Shown in pieces: positions 15,730 to 28,105 of a stretch of 64,000 bases of DNA (positions are counted from its first letter, which is position 1; each line of letters starts with the position of its first letter). The notes below the pieces were generated by a model. That model was not told the origin of the DNA. It saw only the letters and a list, made by a program, of their open reading frames with translations, and ran no database searches. The stretch comes from DASZVB01 sp036272055 (GTDB lineage Bacteria; Myxococcota_A; Polyangia; Polyangiales; Polyangiaceae), in NCBI GenBank assembly GCA_036272055.1, contig DATAZL010000112.1, positions 1 to 64,000 of the forward strand. The letters are read 5' to 3'. The translations under genes and the position numbers were made by a program.

Positions 15730-18207
15730 GTGACCACGGAGGCGATCCAGAAAGAGCCGGTCGCGGCACCGCCGCCCGGCGAGTACGGCGCAAACAGCAT
15801 CACGGTGCTCGAAGGCCTCGAGGCCGTTCGCAAGCGCCCCGGTATGTACATCGGAGACGTCCACGACGGCTCCGCGCTGCATCACCTGGTGTGGGAGGCC
15901 GTCGACAACGCGGTCGACGAGCACCTCGCAGGCCACTGCACGACCATCCGGGTCAACGTCCACTTCGACGGCTCGGTAACGGTCGAGGACGACGGGCGCG
16001 GCATCCCGGTCGGCATCATGCCCGACCGCGGCGTCAGCGCGGCCGAGGTGGTCATGACCGTGCTCCACGCCGGCGGCAAATTCGACCACTCGAGCTACAA
16101 GGTCAGCGCCGGCCTCCACGGCGTCGGCGTCAGCGCCGTCAACGCGGTGTCCGAGTACCTGCGCCTCGAGATCAAGCGTGAGGGCCGGGTCTGGTTCCAG
16201 GAGTACTGCCGCGGCGTCCCCCAGGAGCGTATCGCGAACATCGGGGAGAGCAGCGCGACGGGCACGAAGCTCACGTTCAAGCCCGACCTGCAGATCTTCT
16301 CGATGGTCGAGTACAACTACGGCACGCTCGCCAACCGTCTGCGCGAGCTCGCCTTCCTGAACTCCGGTCTCGTGATCCTGCTCGAGGACGAGCGCGAGAA
16401 CGGCCAGAAGGAACGGTACGAGTACAAGGGCGGCATCAAGGAGTTCGTCGCGCTCCTCAGCCAGACGAAGGAGCCCGTCCACGACGAGGTCGTCGCTTTC
16501 TACGCCGAGACGCCGAGCGAGGCGGGTGGCTCCGTGAACATCATGCTCGATGTCGCGATGCAGTGGACCGGCAGCTACACCGAGCAGATCTTCTGTTACA
16601 CGAACAACGTCTTCAACAAAGACGGCGGGACGCACCTCACCGGCCTCCGTTCGGCGCTCACCCGGACGCTGAACACCTACGGCCAGGCCCAGAACCTGTT
16701 CAAGGACGTGAAGAACGGCCTGACGGGGGACGACACGCGCGAGGGCCTCATCTGCGTCGTGCACGTGAAGCACCCGGACGCGTCGTTCGATTCGCAGACC
16801 AAGTCGAAGCTCGTCTCGAGCGAGGTGAAGGGCGCCGTCGAGACCATCGTGTCCGAGCAGCTAGGTCGCTTCTTCGAGGAGCATCCGCAGATCGCGCGGA
16901 AGATCCTCGACAAGGCCATCGTTGCCGCGAAGGCGCGTGAAGCAGCTCGAAAGGCGCGTGAGGTGGTCCGCAAGGGCGTCCTCGACACGACGTCGCTCTC
17001 CGGCAAGCTCGCCGACTGTCAGAGCAAAGATCCCGCCCAGTGCGAGATCTACATCGTCGAGGGAGAGAGCGCCGGCGGCAGCGCGAAACAGGGTCGTGAC
17101 CGGCACTTCCAGGCCATCCTGCCGCTGAAGGGCAAGATCCTGAACGTGGAGCGCGCGCGGCTCGACCGCATGCTCGCATCACAAGAAGTCGCGACACTCA
17201 TCAGCGCGCTCGGCTGCGGCATCGGCGACACCGGCGGCTTCGATCTATCGAAGCTTCGCTATCACAAGATCATCCTGATGACGGACGCCGACGTCGACGG
17301 CAGCCACATCCGGACCTTGCTCCTGACGTTCTTCTATCGGCAGATGATGGAGCTCATCCAGAAGGGCTACCTGTACATCGCGCAGCCGCCGCTCTTCCGC
17401 GTGAGGAAGGGCAAGAAGGATCTCTATCTCAAGGATGCGGCGTCCCTCGACACGCACCTGATCGAGCACGGCATCGAGAACGTGTCGGTCCAGGCGTCGC
17501 GCGGCCCGGCGCTCTCCGGCAAGCCGCTGTTCAACCTCGCGCAGCGTCTGCGCAGCTTCCGGGCAATTCTTGCGAAGATCGATCGACGGTGCGACGCGCG
17601 TGTGGTGGCCGCCTGGCTACGCTCGAGCGACATGAACCTGTCGGACTTCCGCGACACCGCGCGGGTCGATGCGGCGGCGCTCTCGCTCCGCACCCGGCTC
17701 GAGCAGCGTTACCCCGACCTTTGCCCGCTGGAGGTGAACGTCGAGTGGGAAAAGGAGCACAACGCCGGTCGCATCGTGGCGCGATTCCGGCCGGGTGCAT
17801 CCCCTCGCCCTGCGGTCATCGACTGGCAGCTCGCCGAGAGCGCCGAGTATCAGGAGCTCAGGTCGCTCGAGGAGGACGTGCGGTCCATCGGGCCGGCGCC
17901 CTACGTCGCGACCGTCGACAACGGGGAGCCGCTGAAGCTCGAGGACGCCGAGGCGCTCGACGCCTTCATCGAGGAACGCGGCCGGAAGGGCATCATGATC
18001 TCCCGCTACAAGGGTCTCGGCGAGATGAACCACGATGAGCTCTGGGAGACGACCATGAACCCGGACGCGCGCACCCTGCTCCAGGTTCGCATCGACGACC
18101 CCATCCGCGCCGACGAGCTGTTCAGCGTCCTCATGGGCGACCAGGTCGAACCACGCAAGAAATTCATCGAAGAGAACGCGCTGAACGTCCGAAACCTCGA
18201 TATTTAG
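15730..18207 (+). CDS. gyrB: DNA gyrase subunit B
   Basis: This 825-aa ATPase and Toprim subunit of DNA gyrase introduces negative supercoils together with GyrA. The GHKL ATPase starts at about residue 20 (SITVLEGLEAVRKRPGMYIG; EAVDNAVDEHLAGH; DDGRGIPVG; GLHGVGVSAVNA). The Toprim domain has EGESAGGSAKQGRDR near 443 and TDADVDGSHI near 517. Between about 565 and 745 there is an extra segment before RGRKGIMISRYKGLGEMN, at the place where E. coli GyrB also carries a ~170-residue Toprim insertion. The C-terminus AFIEENALNVRNLDI is typical. The start is GTG. Confidence 0.97.
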   Translation: MTTEAIQKEPVAAPPPGEYGANSITVLEGLEAVRKRPGMYIGDVHDGSALHHLVWEAVDNAVDEHLAGHCTTIRVNVHFDGSVTVEDDGRGIPVGIMPDRGVSAAEVVMTVLHAGGKFDHSSYKVSAGLHGVGVSAVNAVSEYLRLEIKREGRVWFQEYCRGVPQERIANIGESSATGTKLTFKPDLQIFSMVEYNYGTLANRLRELAFLNSGLVILLEDERENGQKERYEYKGGIKEFVALLSQTKEPVHDEVVAFYAETPSEAGGSVNIMLDVAMQWTGSYTEQIFCYTNNVFNKDGGTHLTGLRSALTRTLNTYGQAQNLFKDVKNGLTGDDTREGLICVVHVKHPDASFDSQTKSKLVSSEVKGAVETIVSEQLGRFFEEHPQIARKILDKAIVAAKAREAARKAREVVRKGVLDTTSLSGKLADCQSKDPAQCEIYIVEGESAGGSAKQGRDRHFQAILPLKGKILNVERARLDRMLASQEVATLISALGCGIGDTGGFDLSKLRYHKIILMTDADVDGSHIRTLLLTFFYRQMMELIQKGYLYIAQPPLFRVRKGKKDLYLKDAASLDTHLIEHGIENVSVQASRGPALSGKPLFNLAQRLRSFRAILAKIDRRCDARVVAAWLRSSDMNLSDFRDTARVDAAALSLRTRLEQRYPDLCPLEVNVEWEKEHNAGRIVARFRPGASPRPAVIDWQLAESAEYQELRSLEEDVRSIGPAPYVATVDNGEPLKLEDAEALDAFIEERGRKGIMISRYKGLGEMNHDELWETTMNPDARTLLQVRIDDPIRADELFSVLMGDQVEPRKKFIEENALNVRNLDI

Positions 18208-18376
18208 CCGCGGGTCCAATTGTCGCCAGAGAGTCAGGCGACCAACCACCTTCGCGGAGTTTTCCGTGTTTTGCCTGGCGGCCGTGTGGCCTTGATTCCG
18301 GGTGGTACGGACTTAGCTTGGCGTGTGCTGCTCGGCCGTGTGGGCGGGCGAAGAGCGCCGAGCGCGAGGTTTCGTC

Positions 18377-21007
<2,631 letters not shown>

Positions 21008-21038
21008 CGACGCTGCGCGCCGCGGTGTCGTCGCGCCG

Positions 21039-22286
21039 CTACTGGTCTCCCCCGTGTCCGTGGAGCACTACTCGACGGACCAGGGAGAGGCCGGCGTAGG
21101 ACGCGAGGAGGCGGACCTGGGCGCGGGAACCGGGGAAGGAGAGCTGACGATCGGTCGTGCCTTCGGCGGTGGCCACGGCGAGGTGCACGTCGCCGACGGC
21201 CTTTGCGGGGGTCGCTCCGCCGGGGCCGGCGAGGCCAGTGACGGCGAGCGCGACGTCGACGCCGAGGGCGCGGCGCGCGCCTTCGGCCATGGCGCGCGCG
21301 ACCTCCATGCTGACGGCCCCGCGGGTCGTGATGAGGGCGGGTGGAACACCGAGCACGGCGGTCTTCACCGAGTCGTCGTAGGCGACGATGCCGCCGCGGA
21401 AGAACTCGCTCGCGCCGGGATGATCGGTGACGAGCTGTGCGACGAGCCCGCCCGTGCACGACTCGGCGATGGCCAGCGTCAGTGAGCGCTCGCGGAAGAG
21501 CGCGCCGACGGACTCCGCGAAATCGACGCCGCCCTCGCCGTAGACGACGTCTCCGAGACGGCTCTTCACGTCCTCCGCCGCGGCGATCGAGACGCGCTTC
21601 GCCTCTACGCCGGTCGGCGCGCGCGCGAGCACCTTCACCTCTATCTCGGGAAAGTGCGCGCGGTACCCTATGACCACGCCGTAGGTCGCTTCTATCCCCG
21701 CGAGACGGTCGTTCACCGCGGACTCGGGCATCCCGAACGTCCTGAGACGGACCTGGTAGCTGCCCCCGGTGACGAGCGTCCGCAGATCGGGCGCGACGTG
21801 GTTTGCGAACATCGGCTTCATCTCGGAGGGGACGCCGGGCATGAAGAAGGCGCGACAGCCGCCGATGGTGACCGCGAACCCCGGCGCGGTGCCGTTCGGA
21901 TTCGGCAGGATGGTCGCGCCGCGCGGAAAGTCCGCCTGCTTGGCGTTCGAGGCGGTCATCGAGCGCCCGAACTTCGCCATTCGGACGCGGATCGCTTCGA
22001 GGGACGGCGCGTCGCGCTCGAGAGGGACGCCGAGCACCGCCGCGACGCACTCGCTGGTGATGTCGTCGGTGGTCGGGCCGAGGCCGCCGGTGGAGACGAC
22101 GACGGTGTGCGACGCCGCGAGTCGCTTCAGGGTTCCCTGTATGTCGGCGCGATCGTCGGGGATGACGGAACACTCCGTCACCTCGTGGCCGATGAGGGTC
22201 TGCTCTTCACACAGCCACGTCGCGTTCGTGTTCGCGATCTCACCGCGGGTGAGCTCGGTGCCGATTGAGAGAACGGCGGACGTCAT
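21039..22286 (-). CDS. cinA: CinA-family protein (nicotinamide-nucleotide amidase / competence-damage inducible)
   Basis: The 415-aa protein has an N-terminal MoaB/MogA-like (molybdopterin-binding) fold (AVLSIGTELTRGEIANTNA; VVVSTGGLGPTTDDIT; FFMPGVPSEMKPMF) over about 1-170. The C-terminal CinA domain (residues ~255-415: LTLAIAESCTGGLVAQLVTD; FFRGGIVAYDDSVKTAVLG; ALAVTGLAGPGGATPAKAVG) usually carries NMN deamidase activity in pyridine nucleotide recycling. The ATG at 22286 gives the family-typical start MTSAVLSIGTELT. It is convergent with clpB. The neighbouring minus-strand genes upstream are 144 bp away. Confidence 0.92.
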   Translation of the reverse strand: MTSAVLSIGTELTRGEIANTNATWLCEEQTLIGHEVTECSVIPDDRADIQGTLKRLAASHTVVVSTGGLGPTTDDITSECVAAVLGVPLERDAPSLEAIRVRMAKFGRSMTASNAKQADFPRGATILPNPNGTAPGFAVTIGGCRAFFMPGVPSEMKPMFANHVAPDLRTLVTGGSYQVRLRTFGMPESAVNDRLAGIEATYGVVIGYRAHFPEIEVKVLARAPTGVEAKRVSIAAAEDVKSRLGDVVYGEGGVDFAESVGALFRERSLTLAIAESCTGGLVAQLVTDHPGASEFFRGGIVAYDDSVKTAVLGVPPALITTRGAVSMEVARAMAEGARRALGVDVALAVTGLAGPGGATPAKAVGDVHLAVATAEGTTDRQLSFPGSRAQVRLLASYAGLSLVRRVVLHGHGGDQ

Positions 22287-22430
22287 CTTTAGCTCATCGT
22301 AGTACCGGGCGCCGTGGACCGTCAGTGATGATACCCGAACGACGGAATTCATCGACCCGCCGACGCCACCGCCGGCCACGCGCCCACCCCAATATCCTCG
22401 AGATGCGCTTCAGATCCCCTGGAAATGGCT

Positions 22431-23324
22431 TCAGGGCGCGTTCGAGCTCACCGCGGTGAGGTCGTAGGCGCAACGAAACCCGATGTGGCGCGACGGCTTC
22501 TCCGCTGCCTCGAACGACCAGCTCTTCAGCTCGACGGCAGCGACCGACTCGAACGAGCCCCCTCGGGCCACATGAGTGCCGTCGCGCTCCGTCGTCCACT
22601 CGGCGACGTTGCCGACCAGGTCGAACGCACCGTCGGCGGTGGCGCCGTCCGGCCGAGCTCCGGCGAGCTCCGCGCCGCCGGCCGTCGCGCAGGGACCGGT
22701 GAGTAACCCGAAGGCGACGCGCCGGCACACGAGCCCGCTCGCGCCCCACGGGAAGCGCCGGCCTTCGGCGCCCATCGCCGCGAAGAGCCATTCGTCCCCG
22801 CTCGGCAAGCGGCCGCTGTCGAGCCGGCAGAAGCGCTCCGCCTCGCGCGCATCGACGAGTGTGACCGGGAGACCGGGCTCGACGTCCCCGAGCGCGCGAC
22901 ATGCCCCGGCGCGCACGCAGTGTTCCCAGCGCTCGCCCGTGACCTCGGCCGCGTCGAGGGCGAACGGCGCGACGAGCGCGGTGCGCGGCTGCACGACGCC
23001 CTCCGTCTGCCAGTCGTCGTTGCCGATCGAGAGACGGCCGCCGACGTATTTCAGCCGTCGTTCGTCGATCACGCAGCCGCGCCGCGACGATGTGGACGCG
23101 TGAAAGCCGGCGGGACACGTCGCTGTCTTGCCGGAGCAACGCGCCTTCGACGCTTTCTGACCAGCCGGACAGCAGCGGCCCTGCGACGGCGTGAAGCCCG
23201 CGCTGCAGCGCGCCGGATCCGCGCGTTCCCGCTCGCCGAGGCGCACGACGAAGACGACCGCGGAGACCGTCGCGACGATCCCGGCGAACGCGGAGATCGC
23301 CGCGACGAGGGGCTTCAACGTCAC
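22431..23324 (-). CDS. Membrane-anchored SUMF1/formylglycine-generating-enzyme-like protein
   Basis: The 297-aa protein has one N-terminal membrane segment (LVAAISAFAGIVATVSAVVF), a Cys-rich stretch of about 60 residues (ARCSAGFTPSQGRCCPAGQK and two more CPAGF-like motifs), then an FGE-sulfatase/SUMF1 domain. Signature pieces are APFALDAAEVTGERWEHCV, VTLVDAREAERFCRL, GRLPSGDEWLFAAMG, FDLVGNVAEWT, HVARGGSFES and IGFRCAYDL. Most bacterial members are lectin-like or regulatory rather than true sulfatase-activating enzymes. Whether the catalytic Cys pair of FGE is present could not be settled by eye. Its GTG overlaps the stop of the upstream FAH-family gene by 4 bp. Confidence 0.8.
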   Translation of the reverse strand: MTLKPLVAAISAFAGIVATVSAVVFVVRLGERERADPARCSAGFTPSQGRCCPAGQKASKARCSGKTATCPAGFHASTSSRRGCVIDERRLKYVGGRLSIGNDDWQTEGVVQPRTALVAPFALDAAEVTGERWEHCVRAGACRALGDVEPGLPVTLVDAREAERFCRLDSGRLPSGDEWLFAAMGAEGRRFPWGASGLVCRRVAFGLLTGPCATAGGAELAGARPDGATADGAFDLVGNVAEWTTERDGTHVARGGSFESVAAVELKSWSFEAAEKPSRHIGFRCAYDLTAVSSNAP

Positions 23325-24088
23325 TCCTCGCGCGCGACGCCGAACCCGAGCTCGCCGATTCCGGCGATGGAGATCGCGACGCGATCGCCGTGTGCGAGCG
23401 GTCCGACGCCCTCGGGTGTCCCGGTGGCGATCAGATCGCCGGGAGAGAGCGTGGCGAAGCTCGAGAGATGGGAGACGAGGCGCGCGACGTCGAAGACCAT
23501 GTCCGCCGTGGTCGCGTCCTGCCGGAGCTCGCCGTTCTGGCGGAGCGAGATGGCGAGGTCACCGGGTGCGATGCCGGTGACGACGACCGGACCGACCGGG
23601 CAGAACGTGTCGAACCCCTTGGCGCGCGTCCACTGGCCGTCCTTGTCCTGGAACGCCCGCGCCGTCACGTCGCAGAGCGCGGTGTAACCGAAGACGTAGT
23701 CGAGCGCGCGCTCCACCGGGACGCGACGGCAGGTCTTCCCGATGACGACTCCGAGCTCCGCCTCGTAGTCGATGCGGCCGCCTTCCTTCGGAAGCACGAC
23801 GGTGCCGTCAGGTCCGACGAGCGACGTGATCGTCTTCGTGAACACGAGCGGCTCGGACGGCACGGCGCCCTTCATCTCGGCCGCGTGGGCGCGGTAGTTC
23901 TTGCCGATACCGAAGATCGTCGCGGGTGCGACGGGGCACGCGAGCGCCGCGGCCTTCGTCGTCTCGCCGGTCTCGCGTCCACCGTTCCACGGCGCGGCGT
24001 CGAGAAGATGAGCCGTCTCGCCGTCGAGACGCGCCCACTTCTCGCTCCCGGAGACTTTCACGCGACCGTAACGCACCACGGAAGCCAT
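23321..24088 (-). CDS. Fumarylacetoacetate hydrolase (FAH) family protein
   Basis: The 255-aa protein belongs to the FAH superfamily of Mg/Mn-dependent C-C bond hydrolases, isomerases and decarboxylases. Characteristic pieces are IFGIGKNYRAHAAEMKG, PLVFTKTITSLVGPDGTVVL, RIDYEAELGVVIGKTCRRV (metal-binding acidic residues), FGYTALCDVTARAFQDKDGQ, KGFDTFCPVGPVVV and ATGTPEGVGPLAHGD. The substrate cannot be predicted: such proteins include acylpyruvases, oxaloacetate decarboxylases and aromatic-degradation hydrolases. It is the promoter-proximal gene of a two-gene unit with the SUMF1-like protein (4-bp overlap). Confidence 0.9.
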   Translation of the reverse strand: MASVVRYGRVKVSGSEKWARLDGETAHLLDAAPWNGGRETGETTKAAALACPVAPATIFGIGKNYRAHAAEMKGAVPSEPLVFTKTITSLVGPDGTVVLPKEGGRIDYEAELGVVIGKTCRRVPVERALDYVFGYTALCDVTARAFQDKDGQWTRAKGFDTFCPVGPVVVTGIAPGDLAISLRQNGELRQDATTADMVFDVARLVSHLSSFATLSPGDLIATGTPEGVGPLAHGDRVAISIAGIGELGFGVAREE

Positions 24089-24174
24089 GACCCGCGATGA
24101 TAGCGTGCGCGCCGCGAGGACGGCCGGCAAATCGAGGTCGCGGCGGATTCCCCGCGGCCTCCTCCAGAAGACGC

Positions 24175-25887
24175 TCAGTTCCGGGCGCGGCGTCGGCGAC
24201 GCACGGCGGAAAGCGCGAGGCCCACGACGGTGAGGAGCCCGGCCGTCGAGCTCGTCGTGCTGCCAGCGCCGACGTTGCAGCCGCCGCTGCTCGACGCGAA
24301 CGCGTCGTTCGCGGGGAGCGTCGTGCTCCCGACGTTCGGCAGCCGGGGAAGCGCAGGGATCGGACCGGGTACCGGCGTGCAGGTCACCTTGCTCGACTGA
24401 GCGCCGGTGTTCGGGTCGTAGACGGCACTCACCACCGCGGCGTAGCCCGCCTCGCACTGACACGTCGGATTGCCGTTCATCGAAACGCACGCGCCGTGGG
24501 TGCCGCAGTCGAAGCCTTCACACGCCGCCTGGACGGTGACCCCGCCCCCGCCGTCGGACGCGCCGTCGAAGTTGCTCGCGACGGGCTCGCAGTACATCGC
24601 CGGAGCGCCGTAGGCGCCGGTCGTCGTCACGCGGGCAACGGCGTCGCTCGCGCAAGCGCACGCGGGCGCGTCGTACCCGGGGTTGCCGCTCTCGCCGGGA
24701 ACGGCGGCCGACACGCAGACGCCGCGACGACCGCAGTAGCTGAACGTGCACGGGTCGATCGGCGGAGGCGTCGGCGGGGACGTCGTGTAGTTGCAGTCGG
24801 CCATCTTCGGGTCGGAGAGATCATGGACGTTGTCCACGTCGCCGGTCTTGCTCGACACCATGAACGTCGGGTCGGCCGTCATCTCCTCGGCGCTCATGCG
24901 CGTGTAGAGACGCGTGATGTACGGGTGCTGCGACAGGACGTTCAGGATGGCCGTCTTGGCAGCCTCGCCGTCGGAGGTCGGCGCAAACATGGGCCCGAGG
25001 GCGTCGATGAGGACGCTCGTGGGCTTCGCATATTCCGTGACGAAGGCCTGGCCACCGACCTTGTCCGTATCCGACGAGACGAGCGTCAGGTAGTTGTTCT
25101 GACTACCGTACTGGTCGAACGTGATGAGCTCGTCCGGGATCTTCAGATCGATGTAGTTGTCCGGCGCCCAGCGCTTGTCGCCGAGGACCCACGCGACGAT
25201 GCCCATCTCGGGCTGGGCGGCGATCGCCGTGAGTCGCAGCGGGATGCTCGGCTTGTTGCCGTCGTAGGTCATCCCGAGCGGCTGGATGTCGCTCACCGCC
25301 TTGTCCGCCTGGAGACGGAGCGCGACGAAGTTCATCCCGCTCTCCACGTAGGGCTGGAGGAGGGGGATCATCTTGTCGGTGATGCGGTACGAGTGATCCT
25401 GGAGCCACTTCACGAGCACCGTGGAGTCAGTCGCCTGGACCGTCGTCGTCTCGTACGGGCCGACGGCCTGCATCGCGAGCACGGTGACGCCTGCGTTGTC
25501 GGCGCTCTTGCTGCCGCTCGGCACCGTCGCGAGAGAGCCCGCGCTGGCGTAGCGCTGGTTGCATGTGTTCTTGAAGTACTGCGGGTCCGTCGCCTGGCTG
25601 AGCGAGCGCATCGCCTGATCGGGGAAGTTCGTGTCGAGCTTCGGGATGCCCGCCGCGGGGACGACCCACGCGAACGAGTCGCGGTCGCCCGAGTACTGGA
25701 TCTGGACGTACGCGGTGACGGTCTGGTCGTCGTTGACCGTGAAGAGGATGTGCTCGGCGGTCTGGTCGACGGGCGACGACGAGCAGAAGAAACCGCCGCA
25801 CGCCTCCGCTCGCGGCGCGGCAGCGCTCACGGCGAGGGCGGCGCCGGCAGCGGCCAGGAGGGTGGACGAACGACGGATTCGGCTCAT
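24175..25887 (-). CDS. DUF2330 surface protein with EGF-like region and MYXO-CTERM-like tail
   Basis: The 570-aa protein has a signal peptide (RRSSTLLAAAGAALAVSAAAPRAEA, cut before CGGFFC) and a DUF2330 domain (residues ~30-320: CGGFFCSSSPVDQTAEHILF; DSFAWVVPAAGIPKLD). It then has a Cys-rich region with EGF-like spacing (CGRRGVCVS; CEGFDCGTHGACVSMNGNP; CQCEAGY). The C-terminus is a GGCNVG motif, a hydrophobic stretch (AGLLTVVGLALSAV) and an Arg cluster (RRRRRARN). That order matches MYXO-CTERM sorting signals, which anchor or process surface proteins in myxobacteria. It is a probable outer-surface protein of unknown function. The ATG at 25887 is the only start that places a signal peptide at the N-terminus. 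Confidence 0.85.
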   Translation of the reverse strand: MSRIRRSSTLLAAAGAALAVSAAAPRAEACGGFFCSSSPVDQTAEHILFTVNDDQTVTAYVQIQYSGDRDSFAWVVPAAGIPKLDTNFPDQAMRSLSQATDPQYFKNTCNQRYASAGSLATVPSGSKSADNAGVTVLAMQAVGPYETTTVQATDSTVLVKWLQDHSYRITDKMIPLLQPYVESGMNFVALRLQADKAVSDIQPLGMTYDGNKPSIPLRLTAIAAQPEMGIVAWVLGDKRWAPDNYIDLKIPDELITFDQYGSQNNYLTLVSSDTDKVGGQAFVTEYAKPTSVLIDALGPMFAPTSDGEAAKTAILNVLSQHPYITRLYTRMSAEEMTADPTFMVSSKTGDVDNVHDLSDPKMADCNYTTSPPTPPPIDPCTFSYCGRRGVCVSAAVPGESGNPGYDAPACACASDAVARVTTTGAYGAPAMYCEPVASNFDGASDGGGGVTVQAACEGFDCGTHGACVSMNGNPTCQCEAGYAAVVSAVYDPNTGAQSSKVTCTPVPGPIPALPRLPNVGSTTLPANDAFASSSGGCNVGAGSTTSSTAGLLTVVGLALSAVRRRRRARN

Positions 25888-26003
25888 GGGCTTCGTCCTA
25901 GCAACGCCCGTGCCTCGCCGTAGCTCAATGATTTCGCGGCCCGCCGTGTCCGCGCCGCCGGGAGTTGGCACACGCTGGCACAAGAAAAGCCGGTCCGACC
26001 GGC

Positions 26004-28031
26004 TCAGGCCTCGAGCGTCTCGCCCTGGAGGAGGCGCTTGAGCTGCTCCTCGTCGATGACCTTCGTGCCGTGCTTCTTGGCGAGGTCGAGCTTGCTCTTG
26101 CCGACCTTCTCGCCGGCGACGAGGTACGTCGTGCCCTTCTTCACTGCGTCGTGGACGGTGCCGCCGGCGGCGCGGATCGCGGCGTGCACGTCCTCGCGCT
26201 TCTGCGTGAGAACGCCGGTCACGCAGAACGACATGCCGCTGAGGGGCCCGCTCTCCGCCGAAGACTGGACGGGCTCCGGTCGCGAGACGTCGCGTGCGTG
26301 CAGGCGCTCGAGGAGCTTGCGCTGAACGTCGTCGGTCAGGAACGCGGTCACGCTCTCGGCCATCTTCGGTCCGAAGCCGGCGATGCCGTCGACGAGCTCG
26401 TGGACCTTGTCGACCTCCCACGCGAGGAGACCGGCGAGCGAGCCCGCGGCCTGCGCGAGCTGCACTGCCGCGACCTGACCCACATGCTCGATACCGACGC
26501 CGGTGAGCAGCCGTCCGAGGGTGCGCTCTTTCGATGCGAGGACGCCTGCGACGACGTTCTCCGCGCTCTTCTTGCCCATTCGCTCGAGCTCGACGAGCTT
26601 CTCGACGGTGAGGTCGTAGAGATCCGCGACGTCGCTCACGACGTTCTTCGCGACGAGTTGCTCGACCAGTGACTCGCCGAGCTGATCGATGTCCATCGCG
26701 TAGCGCCGCGAGTAATGGATGATCGAGCCCTTCACGATCGCCGGACAGCGACGGTTCGGGCAGCGCAGCGCGACTTCACCCTCGCGTCGCTCGACGGCGG
26801 TGCCGCACACCGGGCACGCCGTGGGCATCGCGAACGGCTTCTCGTCACCGGTGCGTGCGTCCTTGTCGACGCCAATGACCTGCGGGATGATCTCGCCCGC
26901 CTTCTGCACGGTGACGATGTCGCCGATGCGAACGTCGAGCCCCTCGATGATGTCACTGTTGTGAAGGGACGCGCGCGAGACGGTGGTGCCGGCGAGCGGA
27001 ACCGGATCGAGGAGCGCCACCGGCGTGAGCGCGCCCGTTCGCCCGACCTGGACGACGATGTTGCGGAGGCGTGTATTGGCCTGTTCGGCGCCGTACTTGA
27101 AGGCGATCGCCCAGCGGGGAAACTTCGCGGTCGTCCCGAGGATGTCCTGGTCGGAGAACGAGTCCACCTTCACGACGACGCCGTCGATCTCGTACGGATA
27201 GCCGGCGCGGTTCTTCTCGACGTCGCCGATGGCGCCGAAGATCTCCTCCGCCGTCTTGCAGATGACCTGACGCCGATGGGTCGGCAGCCCGAGCTCGGCG
27301 AGGCGCTCGAGGGTCGCGGAGTGGCAGGGCGCGAATTTCTTGCCCTCGACGACGCCGTACATGAGCGCGCGCAGTGGCCGCGCGGCGACGACGCGGGGGT
27401 CCATCATCCGCAGGCTGCCGGCTGCGGCGTTCCTCGGATTCGCGAAGGGCGGATCGCCGGCTGCGACCCGCGCCTCGTTGATCTTCTCGAGATCGCGTCG
27501 ATAAATGACGACCTCTCCGCGGAGCGTCAGCGGCCCGTCGTAGGCGATGGTCAGGGGGAGTGAACGAATCGTGCGCAGGTTCTCGCTGATCTCTTCGCCG
27601 TACTCGCCGTCTCCCCGGGTCGAGCCCTCGGTGAGGCGCCCGTTGCGATAGAGCACCTCGATGCTCGCGCCGTCGAGCTTCGGTTCGACGCAGAACGTCA
27701 CCTCGGTGCCGGCTCGAAGGCCGTCCTTCACACGGCGCAAGAATTCGGATAACTCCGCCTCGGAATAGGTGTTGTCGAGCGACATCATGCGCTCGACGTG
27801 CTTCACGCTCCTGAGGTCGCCTCGGAGCGTGCCGCTCACGCGATTCGAAGGAGAATCCTGGGTCCGGAGCGACGGCTCCTTCTCCTCCATGGACTTCAGC
27901 TCCTCGACCAGCGCGTCGTATTGCCTGTCCGTGACAGCCGGATCGTCGAGCACGTAGTAGCGGTAATCGTGCGCGTGGATTTCACGCACCAGCTGTGCGT
28001 GACGCGCCCCGGTCTTGCCTTCCGCGGTCAT
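26004..28031 (-). CDS. ligA: NAD-dependent DNA ligase
   Basis: The 675-aa enzyme joins nicks in duplex DNA using NAD+. It has domain Ia (HDYRYYVLDDPAVTDRQYDAL), the adenylation motif CVEPKLDGASIEVLYRNGRL with the active-site Lys near residue 120, an OB fold with the NPRNAAAGSLR region, and a Cys4 zinc finger near 410-435 (CPVCGTAV, CPNRRCP). Helix-hairpin-helix repeats and a C-terminal BRCT domain (~595-675: SGMSFCVTGVLTQKREDVHA) follow. The length is normal. The start is the ATG at 28031, 75 bp from the divergent prenyltransferase gene. Confidence 0.97.
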   Translation of the reverse strand: MTAEGKTGARHAQLVREIHAHDYRYYVLDDPAVTDRQYDALVEELKSMEEKEPSLRTQDSPSNRVSGTLRGDLRSVKHVERMMSLDNTYSEAELSEFLRRVKDGLRAGTEVTFCVEPKLDGASIEVLYRNGRLTEGSTRGDGEYGEEISENLRTIRSLPLTIAYDGPLTLRGEVVIYRRDLEKINEARVAAGDPPFANPRNAAAGSLRMMDPRVVAARPLRALMYGVVEGKKFAPCHSATLERLAELGLPTHRRQVICKTAEEIFGAIGDVEKNRAGYPYEIDGVVVKVDSFSDQDILGTTAKFPRWAIAFKYGAEQANTRLRNIVVQVGRTGALTPVALLDPVPLAGTTVSRASLHNSDIIEGLDVRIGDIVTVQKAGEIIPQVIGVDKDARTGDEKPFAMPTACPVCGTAVERREGEVALRCPNRRCPAIVKGSIIHYSRRYAMDIDQLGESLVEQLVAKNVVSDVADLYDLTVEKLVELERMGKKSAENVVAGVLASKERTLGRLLTGVGIEHVGQVAAVQLAQAAGSLAGLLAWEVDKVHELVDGIAGFGPKMAESVTAFLTDDVQRKLLERLHARDVSRPEPVQSSAESGPLSGMSFCVTGVLTQKREDVHAAIRAAGGTVHDAVKKGTTYLVAGEKVGKSKLDLAKKHGTKVIDEEQLKRLLQGETLEA

Positions 28032-28105
28032 TGGAGTCGCTCTCCTTTTCCCCGGCTCGCTCGGAAAATCAAGTCGGGACGCTGCTTTTGGGAGTGGTGG
28101 CCTTG

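Noticed and set aside
18208..18376. Sigma32-type heat-shock promoter for clpB
   Set aside because: A TTGATT at 18292 is present, but no -10 element with acceptable spacing or CCCCAT-like sequence was found.
25888..26421. N-terminal extension of the DUF2330 protein into ligA
   Set aside because: The extension is antisense-like Arg-rich sequence overlapping ligA; the signal peptide starts at 25887.
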